Assembly (NCBI RefSeq): GCF_020497125.1
Contig: NC_059081.1
Location: forward strand, 21,795,105 to 21,859,104
Source: Mauremys mutica
Lineage: Eukaryota > Chordata > Testudines > Geoemydidae
DNA length: 64,000 nucleotides
Direction: 5' to 3'
Shown here: one piece after another, positions 36,316-47,647 of the stretch
Layout of the letters: each line of letters begins with the position of its first letter
Position numbering within the stretch: position 1 is the first letter of the stretch
Made by a program: the position numbers and the translations under genes
Notes under the pieces: generated by a model
Seen by the model: only the letters and a program-made list of their open reading frames with translations
What the model was told of the DNA's origin: nothing
The model's database searches: none

Positions 36316-37218
36316 CGCTAATGTACCACACACCTCTCACGCTATAAATTTGTAGAAGTGCTTCCCTTATAGGCTCAGCCAGTCCCAAATCCAAGTTTCA
36401 TCCCCCCACTGTTTATTAGATTAAGAAAAGATGTTTGCTGTTAATCACTGTTTCGGTCATGTCTTTCCTGTCAGAGGATTTTTCGGTGTATGGGGTGGAC
36501 AGGGGTTTCATACTTGCACGGTATAGCCTACAGTACCAGGGTACAGACTTGGGGAAAGGATCAACTGCAGGGCACACACACACTGCAGTCAGTAGGCACC
36601 GGGGTCATTCTGTGTTGTGTATGCTGCCCCTGGTCATTCCGTAATGTGTATGCTTGTCCAGGGTCCTAGCGCCTGCCACGCCATTAATGTAAAGGCAGGC
36701 TGGCCTTTCCATGCACTTCCAACAGATCAACGAGCCTATCCGCTGCCCTGAGCCCCAACAAGAGCCCTCATCCACGGACAGATACTCACCCTTCTCCCAC
36801 ACCCATCACCCCTTCCTACGCACAAACCCGCAGCCCACTGCCGTCATCCAAACCCCTATGCAAAGAAGGCACCACTCGCCCCTTCCTGCAAACCCTCCCC
36901 TTCATGCAGAACCACTTTCAGCCGTCCCCCACCCCAGAGACCTATGTAGGAGCAGGAGGATGTCAGTCCTCTATGGAGGAAGCGGTCTGTACGTCAGTGC
37001 ACACCGTGCCCAGCACAGTATGCGTCCATGTTTCAACACCAGAACAGAAATGCAAAGTAAAACAAAGATTTATTAATAATGAGTGTAACAGTTACTTTGC
37101 TTTAAAACGTGCTTTGGAAGTGGGGGAAACTTGGAGAACGCGGCATGTAGCCGCAGATCGAAATCGACACAAACAGACACAGGCCCAGGGTCAGTTTCTC
37201 TTGAAAGCAAGTGGAGAG
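36316..37218. other. Harbinger interior between convergent genes
   Basis: The region between the stops of the two convergent genes presumably holds both 3' UTRs. AATAAT and ATTTATTAATAATG lie near 37065-37080. No further ORF with a recognisable domain. Confidence 0.5.
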
Positions 37219-38490
37219 TCATAGGTTACCCTGATCTCTGAGGAAACTTGCTTTCAAAGCCTCCCGGATACACAGCGCTTCCCGCTGGGATATTCTCTCG
37301 GCACGGGTGTCTGGCTGAGCGTAAACTGCAGCCAGGCGATTTGCCTCAACCTCCCATCCGGACAAAAAGGCCTCGCCCTTGCTCTCACACAGATTGTGGA
37401 GCACACAGCAAGCAGCAATAACTACGGGGATATTCTTTTCGCTGATGTCCGAGCGAGTGAGTAAGCTCCGCCATCTCCCCTTGAGACGTCCGAAAGCACA
37501 CTCCACCACCATTCTGCACTTGCTCAGCCGGTAGTTGAAGAGTTCCTTCTCTCTGTCCAGGGCGCCTGTATAGGGCTTCATGAGCCAGGGCATTAGCGGG
37601 TAGGCTGGGTCCCCGAGGATCACTGTAGGCATCTGCACATCCCCAACCGTTATTTTGTGGTCCGGGAAGAAAGTACCTGCCTGGAGGAGTCTAAAGAGAC
37701 CAGAGCTCCTGAACACACGCGCGTCATGAACCTTGCCCGCCCACCCGACGTTGATGTTGGTAAAACGTCCCCTATGGTCCACCAGTCCTTGCAGCACCAT
37801 TGAAAAGTAGCCCTTTCGGTTAATGTACTCGCTGGCCTGGTGGGCTGGTGCCAGGATAGGGATGTGAGTCCCATCTATAGCCCCACCGCAGTTTGGGAAT
37901 CCCATCGCGGCGAAGCCGTCTATGATGACCTGAACGTTTCCCAGGTTCACTACCTTTGAGAGTAGTTGCTCAACGATTGCGTGGGCTACTTGAATCACAG
38001 CAACCCCCACGGTAGATTTGCCCACGCCAAAGTGGTTCGCTACTGACCGGTAGCTGTCTGGCGTGGCAAGTTTCCAGAGGGCTATGGCCACTCGCTTCTG
38101 CACACTCAGGGCTGCTCGCATCCGGGTGTCCTGGCGCTTCAGGGCAGGGGCCAGCAAGTCACAGAGTTCAAGGAAAGTGCCCTTACGCATCCTGAAGTTT
38201 CGCAGCCACTGTGATTCGTCCCAGACCTGCAGCACTATGCGGTCCCACCAGTCCGTGCTTGTTTCCCGGGCCCAGAATCGCCGTTCCACACCATGAACTT
38301 GACCCATTGCCACCATGATCTCCACGGCGCGGCGTACCCTGCTTTGTGAGAGGCCTGCACCACTCTCCTCACCGCGCTGCCGGAGCCTCCTCGCCCGATT
38401 TCTCATCAGCTGGCTGTGGAAGAGGTGGACGATAAGGTGCGAGGAGTTGACAACGGCCATAAGTGCAGCGATGATCGCAGCGGGCTCCAT
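37219..38490 (-). CDS. PIF/Harbinger DDE transposase (HARBI1-like)
   Basis: A DDE-family nuclease that cuts and joins Harbinger ends. The open frame is intact over 423 codons from ATG at 38490 (MEPAAIIAALMAV); the frame extends upstream to 38628 only from a non-ATG codon. Visible features: an N-terminal region with a paired Trp (TDWWDRIV), a helix-turn-helix-like YRSVANHFGVGKSTV (about 147-161), and a catalytic core with Asp206 in GGAIDGTHIPI, Asp294 in ILGDPAYPL, and Glu330 in VVECAFGRLKGRW. HNLCE lies near the end of the fold, and GWAGKVHDARVF matches the family's conserved middle block. Length is close to that of related transposases. The gene is convergent with the Myb-like gene and retains many CpGs, consistent with a young copy. 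It is unlikely to be a host HARBI1 orthologue because it lies inside TIRs next to the Myb partner. Confidence 0.93.
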   Translation of the reverse strand: MEPAAIIAALMAVVNSSHLIVHLFHSQLMRNRARRLRQRGEESGAGLSQSRVRRAVEIMVAMGQVHGVERRFWARETSTDWWDRIVLQVWDESQWLRNFRMRKGTFLELCDLLAPALKRQDTRMRAALSVQKRVAIALWKLATPDSYRSVANHFGVGKSTVGVAVIQVAHAIVEQLLSKVVNLGNVQVIIDGFAAMGFPNCGGAIDGTHIPILAPAHQASEYINRKGYFSMVLQGLVDHRGRFTNINVGWAGKVHDARVFRSSGLFRLLQAGTFFPDHKITVGDVQMPTVILGDPAYPLMPWLMKPYTGALDREKELFNYRLSKCRMVVECAFGRLKGRWRSLLTRSDISEKNIPVVIAACCVLHNLCESKGEAFLSGWEVEANRLAAVYAQPDTRAERISQREALCIREALKASFLRDQGNL

Positions 38491-38699
38491 GCTCGCAGTG
38501 CTGTGGCGTTTGCGCTGTAACCGACCAGAGAAGGGCGCGAACAGATTTCCCGCCGGCGCTTTCAGTGAGGGAGGGCTGTTGTGAGTGACGGTTGAATGAT
38601 GACAGTTACCCAAAACCACCCTCGACACATTTTTTCACCCAGCAGGCATTGCGAGCTCTACCCAGCATTCCAATGGGCAGCGGGGACTGCGGGAACTGT

Positions 38700-38872
38700 G
38701 GGATAGCTTCCCACAGTGCACCGCTTCCAAAGTCGACGCTGGCCCCGTGAATCTGGACTCAGAAGTTCGAATTTGTGTATTTAGTATGGATACACAAATT
38801 CAAATTCATAAGGTCGAATCCACAAATTCGACTTAAGTAGATTCGAAATAGTCCTGTAGTGTATACAAGGCT
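38700..38872. repeat. Harbinger right terminal and subterminal repeats
   Basis: It contains TTCGAA-type motifs near 38764, 38813, 38828 and 38843 and the terminal inverted repeat ending CTGTAGTGTATACAAGGC. A GTGGGATAGC...CCCACAGTGCACC hairpin near 38698 mirrors 'gagctatcccacactgcacc' at about 32769 on the left. Confidence 0.6.
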
Positions 38873-38893
38873 TTAGATAACTCAGACTGGACC

Positions 38894-40558
38894 GGTTTCA
38901 GAGTAGCAGCCGTGTTAGTCTGTGGAAGCCCTCTACACTAACATTCCACACAAAGATGGACTACAAGCCATCAGGAACAGTATCCACGATAATATCACGG
39001 CTAACCTGGTGGCTGAACTTTGTGATTTTGTCCTCACCCACAACTATTTCACATTTGGGGACAATATATATCTTCAAGTCAGTGGCACTGCTATGGGTAC
39101 CCGCATGGCCCCTCAGTATGCCAACATCTTTATGGCTGACTTAGAACAACGCTTCCTTAACTCTCATTCCCTAACGCCCCTACTCTACTTGCGCTACATT
39201 GATGACATCTTCATCATCTGGACTCATGGAAAAGAAGCCCTCAAGGAATTCCACCGTGATTTTAACAATTTCCATCCCACCATCAACCTCAGCCTAGACC
39301 AATCCACACAAGCGGTCCATTTCCTAGACACTACTGTGCTAATAAACGATGGTCACATAAATACCACCCTATACTGGAAACCCACTGACCGCTATACTTA
39401 CTTACATGCCTCCAGCTTCCATCCCGGACACACCACACGATCCATTGTCTACAGCCAAGCTCTAAGATACAACCGTATTTGCTCCAATCCCTCAGAGATA
39501 AACACCTACAAGATCTCTATCAAGCATTCTTAAACCTACAATACCCACCTGCTGAAGTGAAAAAACAGATTGACAGAGCCAGAAGAGTACCCAGAAGCCA
39601 CCTACTACAGGACAGGCCTAAAAAAGAAAATAACAGAATACCACTAGCCATCACCTACAGCCCCCAACTAAAACCTCTCCAGCACATCATCAAAGATTTA
39701 CAACCTATCCTTAAAGATGATCCCTCACTCTCACAGATCTTGGGAGACAGGCCAGTCCTCGCTTATAGACAGCCTCCCAACCTGAAGCAAATACTCACCA
39801 GCAACCGCACACCATACAACATAAGCACTAACCCAGGAACCTATCCTTGCAACAAAGCCCGATGCCAGCTCTGTCCACATATCCATTCAAGTGATACCAT
39901 CATAGGACCTAATCACATCAGACACGCCATCAGGGGCTCATACACCTGCACATCTACCAACGTGATATATGCCATCATGTGCCAGCAATGCCCCTCTGCC
40001 ATGTACATTGGCCAAACCGGACAGTCTCTACGCAAAAGAATAAATGGACACAAATCTGACATCAGGAATCATAACATTCAAAAACCAGTGGGAGAACACT
40101 TCAACCTCTCTAACCACTCAGTGACAGACTTGAAGGTGGCAATTTTGCAACAAAAATACTTCAAAAACAGACTCCAAAGAGAAACTGCTGAACTTGAATT
40201 AATATGCAAACTAGATACTATTAACTGTGGCCTAAACAAAGACTGGGAATGGTTGGGTCATTACACCAATTGAATCTATTTCCCCATGTTAAGTTCTCCT
40301 CACACCTTCTATGGGCCATCTTAATTATCACTTCAAAAAGTTTTTTTTCCTCCTGCTAACGATAGCTCATCTCAATTGATTAGACTCTGCCTGTTGGTAT
40401 GCATACTTCCACCTTTTCATGTTCTCTGTATGTATAAATATCCCCTGTCTGTGTGTTCCATTCTATGCATCCGAAGAAGTGAGCTGCAGCTCACGAAAGC
40501 TCATGCTAAAATAAATTTGTTAGTTTTTAAGGTGCCACAAGTACTCCTGTTCTTTTTA
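38894..40558 (+). mobile_element. 5'-truncated Penelope-like retroelement with IR tail and TSD
   Basis: Left border 38894-38922 is a 29-bp inverse piece (GGTTTCAGAGTAGCAGCCGT...) of the PLE 3' terminus, the inverted-repeat tail known for PLEs. Then come RT and GIY-YIG coding remnants (38923-40273) and a 3' UTR with a CTGCAGCTCACGAAAGCTCA hairpin, ending GTACTCCTGTTCTTTTTAC. It is flanked by CAGACTGGACC (38883-38893) and CAGACTTGACC (40559-40569), an 11-bp duplication with one mismatch. It sits about 20 bp from the Harbinger right end. Confidence 0.9.
38923..40273 (+). pseudogene. PLE reverse transcriptase + GIY-YIG endonuclease, truncated and frameshifted
   Basis: Two consecutive open stretches encode one former protein. 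38923-39533 has the RT palm: it opens at VEALYTNIPHKDG, so the motif A aspartate and everything upstream is missing. Motif B GTAMGTRMAPQYAN follows, then motif C LRYIDDIFIIW (Tyr-Ile-Asp-Asp at 39195-39206). A small deletion near 39500 shifts the frame. 39479-40273 continues with the RT thumb/linker, a Cys-rich linker (CNKARCQLC, CQQC) and a GIY-YIG nuclease (VIYAIMC ... MYIGQTGQSLRKRINGHKSDI ... GEHFNL). The element could not be autonomous: it lacks the RT N-terminus and carries a frameshift. Compared with 56386-57692 it is a diverged subfamily. Confidence 0.92.
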
Positions 40559-40569
40559 CAGACTTGACC

Positions 40570-43412
40570 CAGAGCTGCCAACTCGCTTGATTTTATTGCA
40601 GTCTTACAATATTTTGTTTTAACTGAAGCTTCAGCTGATAGAATCAAATGAGAATCACAGCTTTCACTGAAAAAGAAAAGTAAATTTCTATTTCTCATGC
40701 TTTCAAAGAAAAGCTTGAAATCATGAAGCCAGGGCAATCTTCAGGCTCAGAAACCAAAAGGTGCAGAAGAACCTATTTTTTCTGTTTTGTGTTTTTTTAA
40801 AGCAATGTTATGATTTTGAGGGAACTTTCCGATGATTTTTGGTTGCTGGGGATTGGCAATAGTGTTGATTAATACAGACAATTCTGCTCTATAACTTATG
40901 GGGCTTAGTCAACCTACTTTACTTTCTTGAGCACTAACTAAATAGTTAGTTATACCATAGCTGTCACCATAGTATCTGAGTGTCTGTACCTGCAGGGGTG
41001 CTGGAATAATTTTTATAGTGAGGGTGCTGAGAGCCATTGTACCAAACTGTAAACCCTGTATATAATGGAAACCACTTCAAGCAACAGCACCACCAGCACC
41101 TATCTGTCTCTGTGCACCTCAAAGAAGGAAGAAACACAGACTCTCACTTATCTATATTTATAGAAAAACAGTATTTCAGACATTCAAGTTTAGAAGTCTA
41201 TTATCTCTGCATGCATTTATTTTCTCTAGATTTAGACGACTGACACTAGTTATAATACCACTTCATTTTTTAAATTACTATATATAATTACATATAATCA
41301 ATTTAATCTGTCTGGCCTAGTTCTCTAATATTCTTTTTTACTTCAGCCATTGTTTACATGATTGAATGTACTCAATTTCACAGTTCATAGTTACCAGTCA
41401 TGATAAACTGATTCTTGAAATTATTTTTGAATCTGACAGTATGAAAATGAATTCTCTTGCCTTTGCAAAAGTGTTATCCCCAGCTACTTTTATTCCAGGT
41501 ATAAAACAAATCCTAAAATAATAAAATAACACCAAGTTGTGGAAGAAAGCCTTTTATACAGTATCATTGTTGTGTATTTAGTTTGTGAGCACAAGGGAGT
41601 TGCAAGTTTTTCAACAATGGTGAACAAAGTTCACCTTCTCTTAACTTGTCCTAATTTTGGTATTCAAGTCACCTCTACACAAAGCCATCTGTGTAAATCA
41701 AAAACAAAGAAACAGAGCTTGTGTTATGTTTAACCCTATGTGCTCTAGAATCCTCTCAGGCAAAGAACTCCATTTAGCTAGAGGTAAGCTTGTAAATATC
41801 AATCAAGTTCATAAGGGAAAAAAATCCTTTAAAAATGCTATATTTTCCCCCAATTCCCACAAAAACTAGAGAGCTTAAAAAATCAGAGTTAAAGTTACAC
41901 TGAATGCAAACATTATAAACTATAGAAATGGAGAATTGAGATCTCCTATCCAACCTTAACTCTGTCTAGTTCCCTTCTGACCTTTTCTCTTATGCACATG
42001 ATGAAATTTATGTGTAAGAGGGAAACATTTTTATAACATTATTATTATTATATATAACTATACAATTATAATAACAACATGATAACTATATAATTCTTTA
42101 TTATTTGTATTGTAGTAGTTTCTGGATGAGATAGGAGCCCCATTGGGCAGTGCTCTGTACAATCACATAGTAGGAGACAGACCACTCCCCAAACATTTTA
42201 CAATCTAAATAGAAAAGGGTGCATTAGTATCCCCATCTTACTAATGATGGACTCTTGATGGAAAAAGTTGAGAGAAGGACTTGAAAAAGTTCACAGCCTG
42301 TGGCTGCAGACTTTTTACATCTACCAAATTCTCTTTATTTGCTTAGTTTACCCGTAGAGACAAGTTGATCTGGAATACATTACTTTGGTTTTGTACCACA
42401 TGTCTATGAAGTATGATCACTTTTACCTTGCACCCTTGTGTATAAACTACCCATTTTTTGGTTTGGCACTAAAAAGATTTATGATTCCAGATCTGGTAGC
42501 TAAGTGTCTATGATGAATGTCAAAGGATGAGAATACTTTTTACAACTGAATGCCCAGATACTTTGGGGGCAATTAGCCTCAAGCATTGTACTGAAATGGC
42601 AAAAACATGTAAACCCCCCTGTTATTTTTCTCACACTAGTGCATGGATTTAAAGGCATTGAGGCTAGATGGCTGTAGTGACATACAAATAGATGTACCTT
42701 CAGTTAAATACTACAGTGACACAGAGTTTAATCTATCAAGATAGTAAGGCAGGTCACCTCACAATTTTCAGAGTCACCAATGTAATGAAGCAGTGCATTG
42801 TTTAAGGATAAGATTATCCCTGGTGTTTGTTTTTTCTGTGGGTAATGGGGAGGGGTACAGCCAAGGTTAGATGGGTGACATTAGCTATGCATTATCAGAC
42901 TTTATATTTTTTTTCTTTAAGTGTAACCATCATTTTTAATTTCCAAATTTCTAATTATAGAGAAAAATACAATATTGTCTTAAGTCATTGATACATAGAT
43001 TGTCACATTTTATGCCTGGGAATTCCCTTACATTTTAAGATATGTTTACTGACGTCCTTACAGAGCTTGCATATTGCTCAGGGATGGGCTTTACTGTATT
43101 TGTTCTTTTTACATTGCTTCCTCCCTCACAGTGCCCAGACACAACCTTCTGTACCCACCCCAACTGATAGCCCACCCCTCACTACCAAGACCTCAGTGAG
43201 AAAACTATGGACCTTGGCTGGGTTTAAGTAAATGTATTTTAGGAGAGGTCTCTGTACTGCTCCATCAGACTTCCTTTCTTCACAAACTGAGCCTCCCCAC
43301 GTTGCTGTCCTCTGCTTGCCCCAGCCTGCTCCCCACCCCTTCCCACATAGCTCTCTCTTCCTCCCACTTCCTCACCCAGATTGCCTTTCATGCCTCTCCA
43401 TGTCCTGCCTGT
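40570..43412. other. unannotated AT-rich DNA
   Basis: No gene was recognised; all open frames are 78 codons or shorter. 42097-42260 is treated separately. Confidence 0.45.
42097..42260 (-). repeat. possible ancient amniote SINE remnant
   Basis: 'gagccccattgggcagtgctctgtacaa', 'catagtaggagacag', 'tttacaatctaaatag' and 'agtatccccatctta' resemble a dispersed ancient repeat ending in a MIR-like 'tatccccatttta' block. Strongly diverged; the class is uncertain. Confidence 0.35.
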
Positions 43413-43860
43413 CAGTAAGAACATAAGAACGGCCGTACCGGGTCAGACAAAAGGTCCATCTAGCCCAGTATCCTGTCTACCAATAGTGGCCAATGCTATG
43501 TGCCCCAGAGGGAGTGAACCTAACAGGCAATGATCAAGTGATCTCTCTCCTGCCATCCATCTCCATTCTCTGACAAACAGAGGCTAGGGACACCATTCCT
43601 TACCCATCCTGGCTAATAGCCATTTATGGACTTCACCACCATGAATTTATCCAGTTCTATTTTAAACGCTGTTATAGTCCTAGCCTTCACAACCTCCTCA
43701 GGTAAGGAGTTCCACAAGTTGACTGTGCGCTGCGTGAAGAAGAACTTCCCTTTATTTGTTTTAAACCTGCTGCCTATTAATTTCATTTGGTCACCCCTAG
43801 TTCTTGTATTATGGGAATAAGTGAATAACTTTATCAGTTGTGGCTGACTCTGACGGAGCC
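43413..43860 (-). mobile_element. CR1 LINE 3' end with ORF2 C-terminal remnant
   Basis: Read on the minus strand, about 43860-43620 encodes the C-terminal end of CR1 ORF2: [13 protein letters not shown], then [20 protein letters not shown]. About 43620-43413 is the 3' UTR, whose inverse begins 'aagaacataagaacggcc' at the 3' terminus. The rest of ORF2, including RT, is missing through 5' truncation. 54955-55349 is a close relative. Confidence 0.88.
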
Positions 43861-43869
43861 ATGTGGACT

Positions 43870-45185
43870 TCACATTTGGAGCTGTTATGTATGGGGAAAT
43901 AGCTTGAACAGCTAAAAATTTCTTCAGCAAATCCCAACCCCGGGCCTCAGAAATCTGAATTCTAGTTCTCACCAGAATCATACCAGTTTGCAGTTATAGA
44001 GAGCCAAATAAAGGGCTGGATCACCCCATCACACAAAGAAGCAGAGCAGGATAAACCTTAGGGGAGAAAATAATTATGAGACTCCCCACCCTGGAGTTTC
44101 ACCAGGGTTGTTCCACCAAGGGGCAGAGTTTGATCTCATTATAGGACAGGCCTCAGAATGACCACATGGATCCTAGTATAGATGCAAGGACAGTCACATA
44201 GATACCTCCTGGCTTCTGTGCCCTGATGACCCTTTGACCTACTACTGCTGTTCTGAAAGACTTCCAGTACAAGGGACTCCCTCTGGCTACTGAGATCCCT
44301 GCCTTCTGTGGCATCATCGGGGGGATGGGGAGATGATGGGCAACCTCGGCAGGGTCTGGGACAGGAGTGGCGAGACTCATGCATGCTGGATTCCCTTTGC
44401 CTGTGGAACTGATTCAATAAAGGAAATTACCACTTTTTACAACTGTAGTCTCTCCCAAAAACTTTCTCCAGTTTGCCCCAGTCTTTCCTGAAAAGTTCTG
44501 TCTCGGTCTAAGGTCACTCCTTTCAGGTGAATTGGTTTGGTTTTGGTGAAGACTGGGAGTGAATGGGTATCAAAATCTGGCTTCTAATAGAGGGTTAGAG
44601 TCAACCATAACTATGGAGAGAACAAAGTCTCTTTGTAATGTCCCTTAACCCTTGCTATCAGCACACTTAAATCTAAGACACTCTTCATTTGAGGCACCAT
44701 TATTGCTCTATATTATATAACTCATCTGCGTGCTTTCGGGTCTCTGTTTGGAAGCAACACAACAAGCATACAAGGATACAGGTGTAAAATTAAAATGCAT
44801 GAAAATATTTCTCAGTGCTTTTTTTCTGTAACTGTTTTAATGATCTGTTACCAATCCCTACAGTAAACAAGGAGAAAAATATGAATAATAATCAACCGCT
44901 TTTAATCTCACTGTTGTTTTACATGAGAAAAATTGATCCTTAAATATTTGTATAAAGTTTGTTTCCTTATCTGAAGCTTAAACTGCCAAATAGGTTAAAC
45001 TTCTTGTTTTTGTTTGATATTTAGATTTAGATTTTCTTGTAGCGATTCAGGTGCACAGCAGTTATGCAAATCCAATAAACTTCTGTTTTAAGGAGATCCA
45101 TTGCTCTAATAATGGATACAGGCTATTAACAGCAACATACTATATGCATTGAAAGAATGGAGCTGACTGACAAGTATGGTGGTCT
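43870..45185. other. unannotated intergenic DNA
   Basis: No gene or named repeat was recognised. Confidence 0.4.
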
Positions 45186-45193
45186 AAGTGTGA

Positions 45194-45616
45194 CAGGGCC
45201 GCCCAGAGGATTCAGGGGGCCTTGGGTCTTCGGCGGCGGGAGGCCCCCGCTTTGGCGGTAATTCGACGGCGGGGGGTCCTTCTGCTCCAGGACCCGCCAC
45301 TGAAGTGCCCCGAAGACCTGTGGCGGGGGCCCCCCGCTGCCGAATTACCTCCAAAGACCCAGCACTTCGGCGGCGGGTCCCGCTTCGGCGGTAATTCGGT
45401 GGCGGAGGGTCCTTTCGCTCCGGGGCGGAAGGACCCCCGCTGGAGAAAACCCGGAGCAGAAGAAGCTTTGGGGGCCCCAGCCCCACGAGAGTTTTCAGGG
45501 GCCCCCAGAGCGAGTGAAGGACCCCACTCCAGGGACCCCAAAAACTCTCATGGAGGCCTCTGTGGGGCCCGGGGCAAATTGCCCCACTTGTTCCCCCCCC
45601 CCCCCACGCGGCCCTG
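45194..45616. mobile_element. hAT-type element, very GC-rich, with 8-bp TSD
   Basis: A 423-bp insertion starts CAGGGCCGC and ends GCGGCCCTG (perfect 9-bp TIR). It is flanked by the perfect 8-bp repeat AAGTGTGA (45186-45193 and 45617-45624). The interior has repeated CTTCGGCGGCGGG and CGGCGGTAATTCG words and a poly-C run near 45595. Open frames on both strands are low-complexity products of these repeats. Confidence 0.9.
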
Positions 45617-45777
45617 AAGTGTGAAGCACAATACTTTGGATGGAATCTTGGTTATTTACAGTATAACTACTGGGGTAAGATTATGTGATCTTGGTTTGTA
45701 TTTTTAAATACAAAGCAGAGTAAAGAGTTTGTGCATATGAGGCCAAATGCTTCACTTCTAACTCAGACAAGACTCTT

Positions 45778-46065
45778 TGGGCTTGGCTACACTTACAAAT
45801 TTGCAGCGCTGCAGCAGGGTGTGAAAACACACCCTCTCCAGCGCTGCAAATTGCGGCGCTGCAAAGCGCCAGTGTGGTCAAAGCCCCAGCGCTGGGAGCG
45901 CGGCTCCCAGCGCTGTCCATTATTCCCCACAGGGAGGTGGAGTACGGACAGCGCTGGGAGAGCTCTCTCCCCGCGCTGGCGCTTTGACTACACTTAGCGC
46001 TTCAAAGCGCTGCCGCGGCAGCGCTACCGCAGCAGCGCTTTGAAGTGTAAGTGTAGCCAATGCCT
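45778..46065. mobile_element. MITE with AGCGCT-rich interior
   Basis: The left GGCTTGGCTACACTTACAAA and the inverse of the right end (GGCATTGGCTACACTTACAC) form TIRs resembling the Harbinger end (CTGGTCTACACTA). The interior repeats AGCGCTG and GCGCTGC many times in a strongly palindromic pattern. No clear target duplication is seen, so the superfamily is uncertain (Harbinger-like by terminus). Non-coding. Confidence 0.7.
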
Positions 46066-47169
46066 TAGTGAAATCAAGGGGCCCATTTCTGTCTCTCACA
46101 AATTCATCATGAGTCTTCTGATATTTGATGTTCTTCTTAACATCATCAGCTGCTGGAGTCAAGTGATTACCTGAAAATCTCAAATTCGCTTTTTTTAAAA
46201 AAAAGTAAATTCTAGCCCTCTTGGTTGTGGAGACGTTTAAAAATCTGACCTTTGTACACCTAACGGCTCAGAAATCAAAAGTCCAACAAAAGAACCCTCT
46301 GTTTATTCCCCCCCCCCCCAAAAAAAACCTCATGGTTTTTAACCCAATCTCATGATTTTGGGACATTTGGGTATGGCAATACTGCACTCCCCTCCTCATA
46401 CAAGTAGATCTTACTTATAAGCTTGAATACCAGAATACTCCCTTGTGAATGAGGTATGCAGTATTAGGCCCTTATGGACTAACCCTACAGCTATTGGAAA
46501 CACTTAATGTTAATTAATTAATTGAATGGGGGCACAATTGGGACCTTGGTTTGTATTTAAACAATACTATAATGATGGTTCATGATTTTGTTTGTGTACA
46601 TCCTGGTTTGCGTAAATCATATCAGCTTGTAAAGTCTGTTTCTTTGAATTTAAAATACATGTTTATGAATGAAAGATATGCTATTTTCTGTACATAATAC
46701 TTGGTTGCATGTTGGAGTCTATACATATTTCAGTGGATTTATGTAAGCCCCACTTTTTTCCTTGTCAATGCTACTGATGCACTTAAAATGCATTACAAAC
46801 AACTTTGAAGGTTGCTTTTTTTTGTATATTTTGTTTTGATCCCTTTCCCCATCCCTCCACAAACCTCAGGAATCTGACTGATATCTGAGTGTGGGCAAGC
46901 AGTCCTAGCAGGAAATCCTGCGAGGTTACAGGCCAATAGTAATTTAATATTACAATAGAGAAATAACATGGCACAACATTCTTTCTTGAATTCCCTCCCT
47001 CTGAAGCAGTACTCAGCACCAGCATGGATGTAATTATTCCTAAATGTGCCCAAGCAGTACTTCTGAAATAGCTCCAACGCCAAACATGATGTATGACCAA
47101 TTCCATAATGTCAGTCCAAGTGGCTATTTCGAGGATGCCAAAATACATCAAACTCTCGTGTTTGCATAA
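46066..47169. other. unannotated AT-rich DNA
   Basis: No gene was recognised. A 137-codon minus-strand open frame (46783-47196) has no recognisable domain and overlaps the CR1 fragment at its start. Confidence 0.4.
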
Positions 47170-47262
47170 CCCTGGATTCACATATTTTAGGGCCAAAAAG
47201 GACCATTGTGGTCATCTAGTATGACCTCCCGCATAACAAAGTTAATAGGACTTCCCTGAATC
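47170..47262 (-). mobile_element. CR1 LINE 3'-end fragment
   Basis: 'ggattcacatattttagggccaaaaaggaccattgtggtcatctagtatgacc' is the inverse of the CR1 3' tail; the 3' end is on the left. Non-coding. Confidence 0.8.
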
Positions 47263-47642
47263 AATTCCTATGCCAATTCCAATAGCTGTGGATGAACTAG
47301 ACCTATGAGTCTACCTTACTGTCCCTGACCCAAAGCTACAATCCTGCTATAACATTTAAGTTGAAAGGAAATAGGGTTCTCTTTCTGGTTCTCACCTCTG
47401 TAGGTTAGAACAGTAATACATGAATTTATCATCCTCATCAGATATGCAGGATATGTGATCAATGAGCCCAACAATATTTTAAAAATGAGCATTAAAATAT
47501 ATAGAGAGATAAACACAATCATTCACAAGTCTTTGTTTGTTTACAGTATACAGTCTATTTAAAAAAGGATCCATGTAAGCAGAAGATCAAAAGTTCTATA
47601 CCTGAGAAGTTTGACTATACTGAATCAGGATTGGGGCAATAC
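47263..47642. other. unannotated intergenic DNA
   Basis: No gene or named repeat was recognised. Confidence 0.4.
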
Positions 47643-47647
47643 ATTTC

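Larger units (their letters stand above)
32556..38872. mobile_element. PIF/Harbinger DNA transposon carrying both genes
   Basis: The left end (GGCCTGGTCTACACTAGGAC) and the inverse complement of the right end (AGCCTTGTATACACTACAGG) are imperfect terminal inverted repeats. Both subterminal zones are rich in TTCGAA/TCGAAT motifs. The interior has the two genes expected of the superfamily, facing each other: a Myb/SANT DNA-binding protein (34458-36315, +) and a DDE transposase (37219-38490, -). A hAT-type element (32944-34448) is nested inside. A matching 3-bp flanking duplication is not evident, so the exact borders are uncertain by a base or two. Confidence 0.88.

Noticed and set aside
37219..38490. 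Host HARBI1 gene
   Set aside because: The ORF lies inside Harbinger TIRs with its Myb partner and is one uninterrupted transposon ORF, so it is a transposon copy rather than the domesticated gene.
46783..47196. 137-codon minus-strand open frame
   Set aside because: No recognisable domain; it begins inside a CR1 3' fragment.
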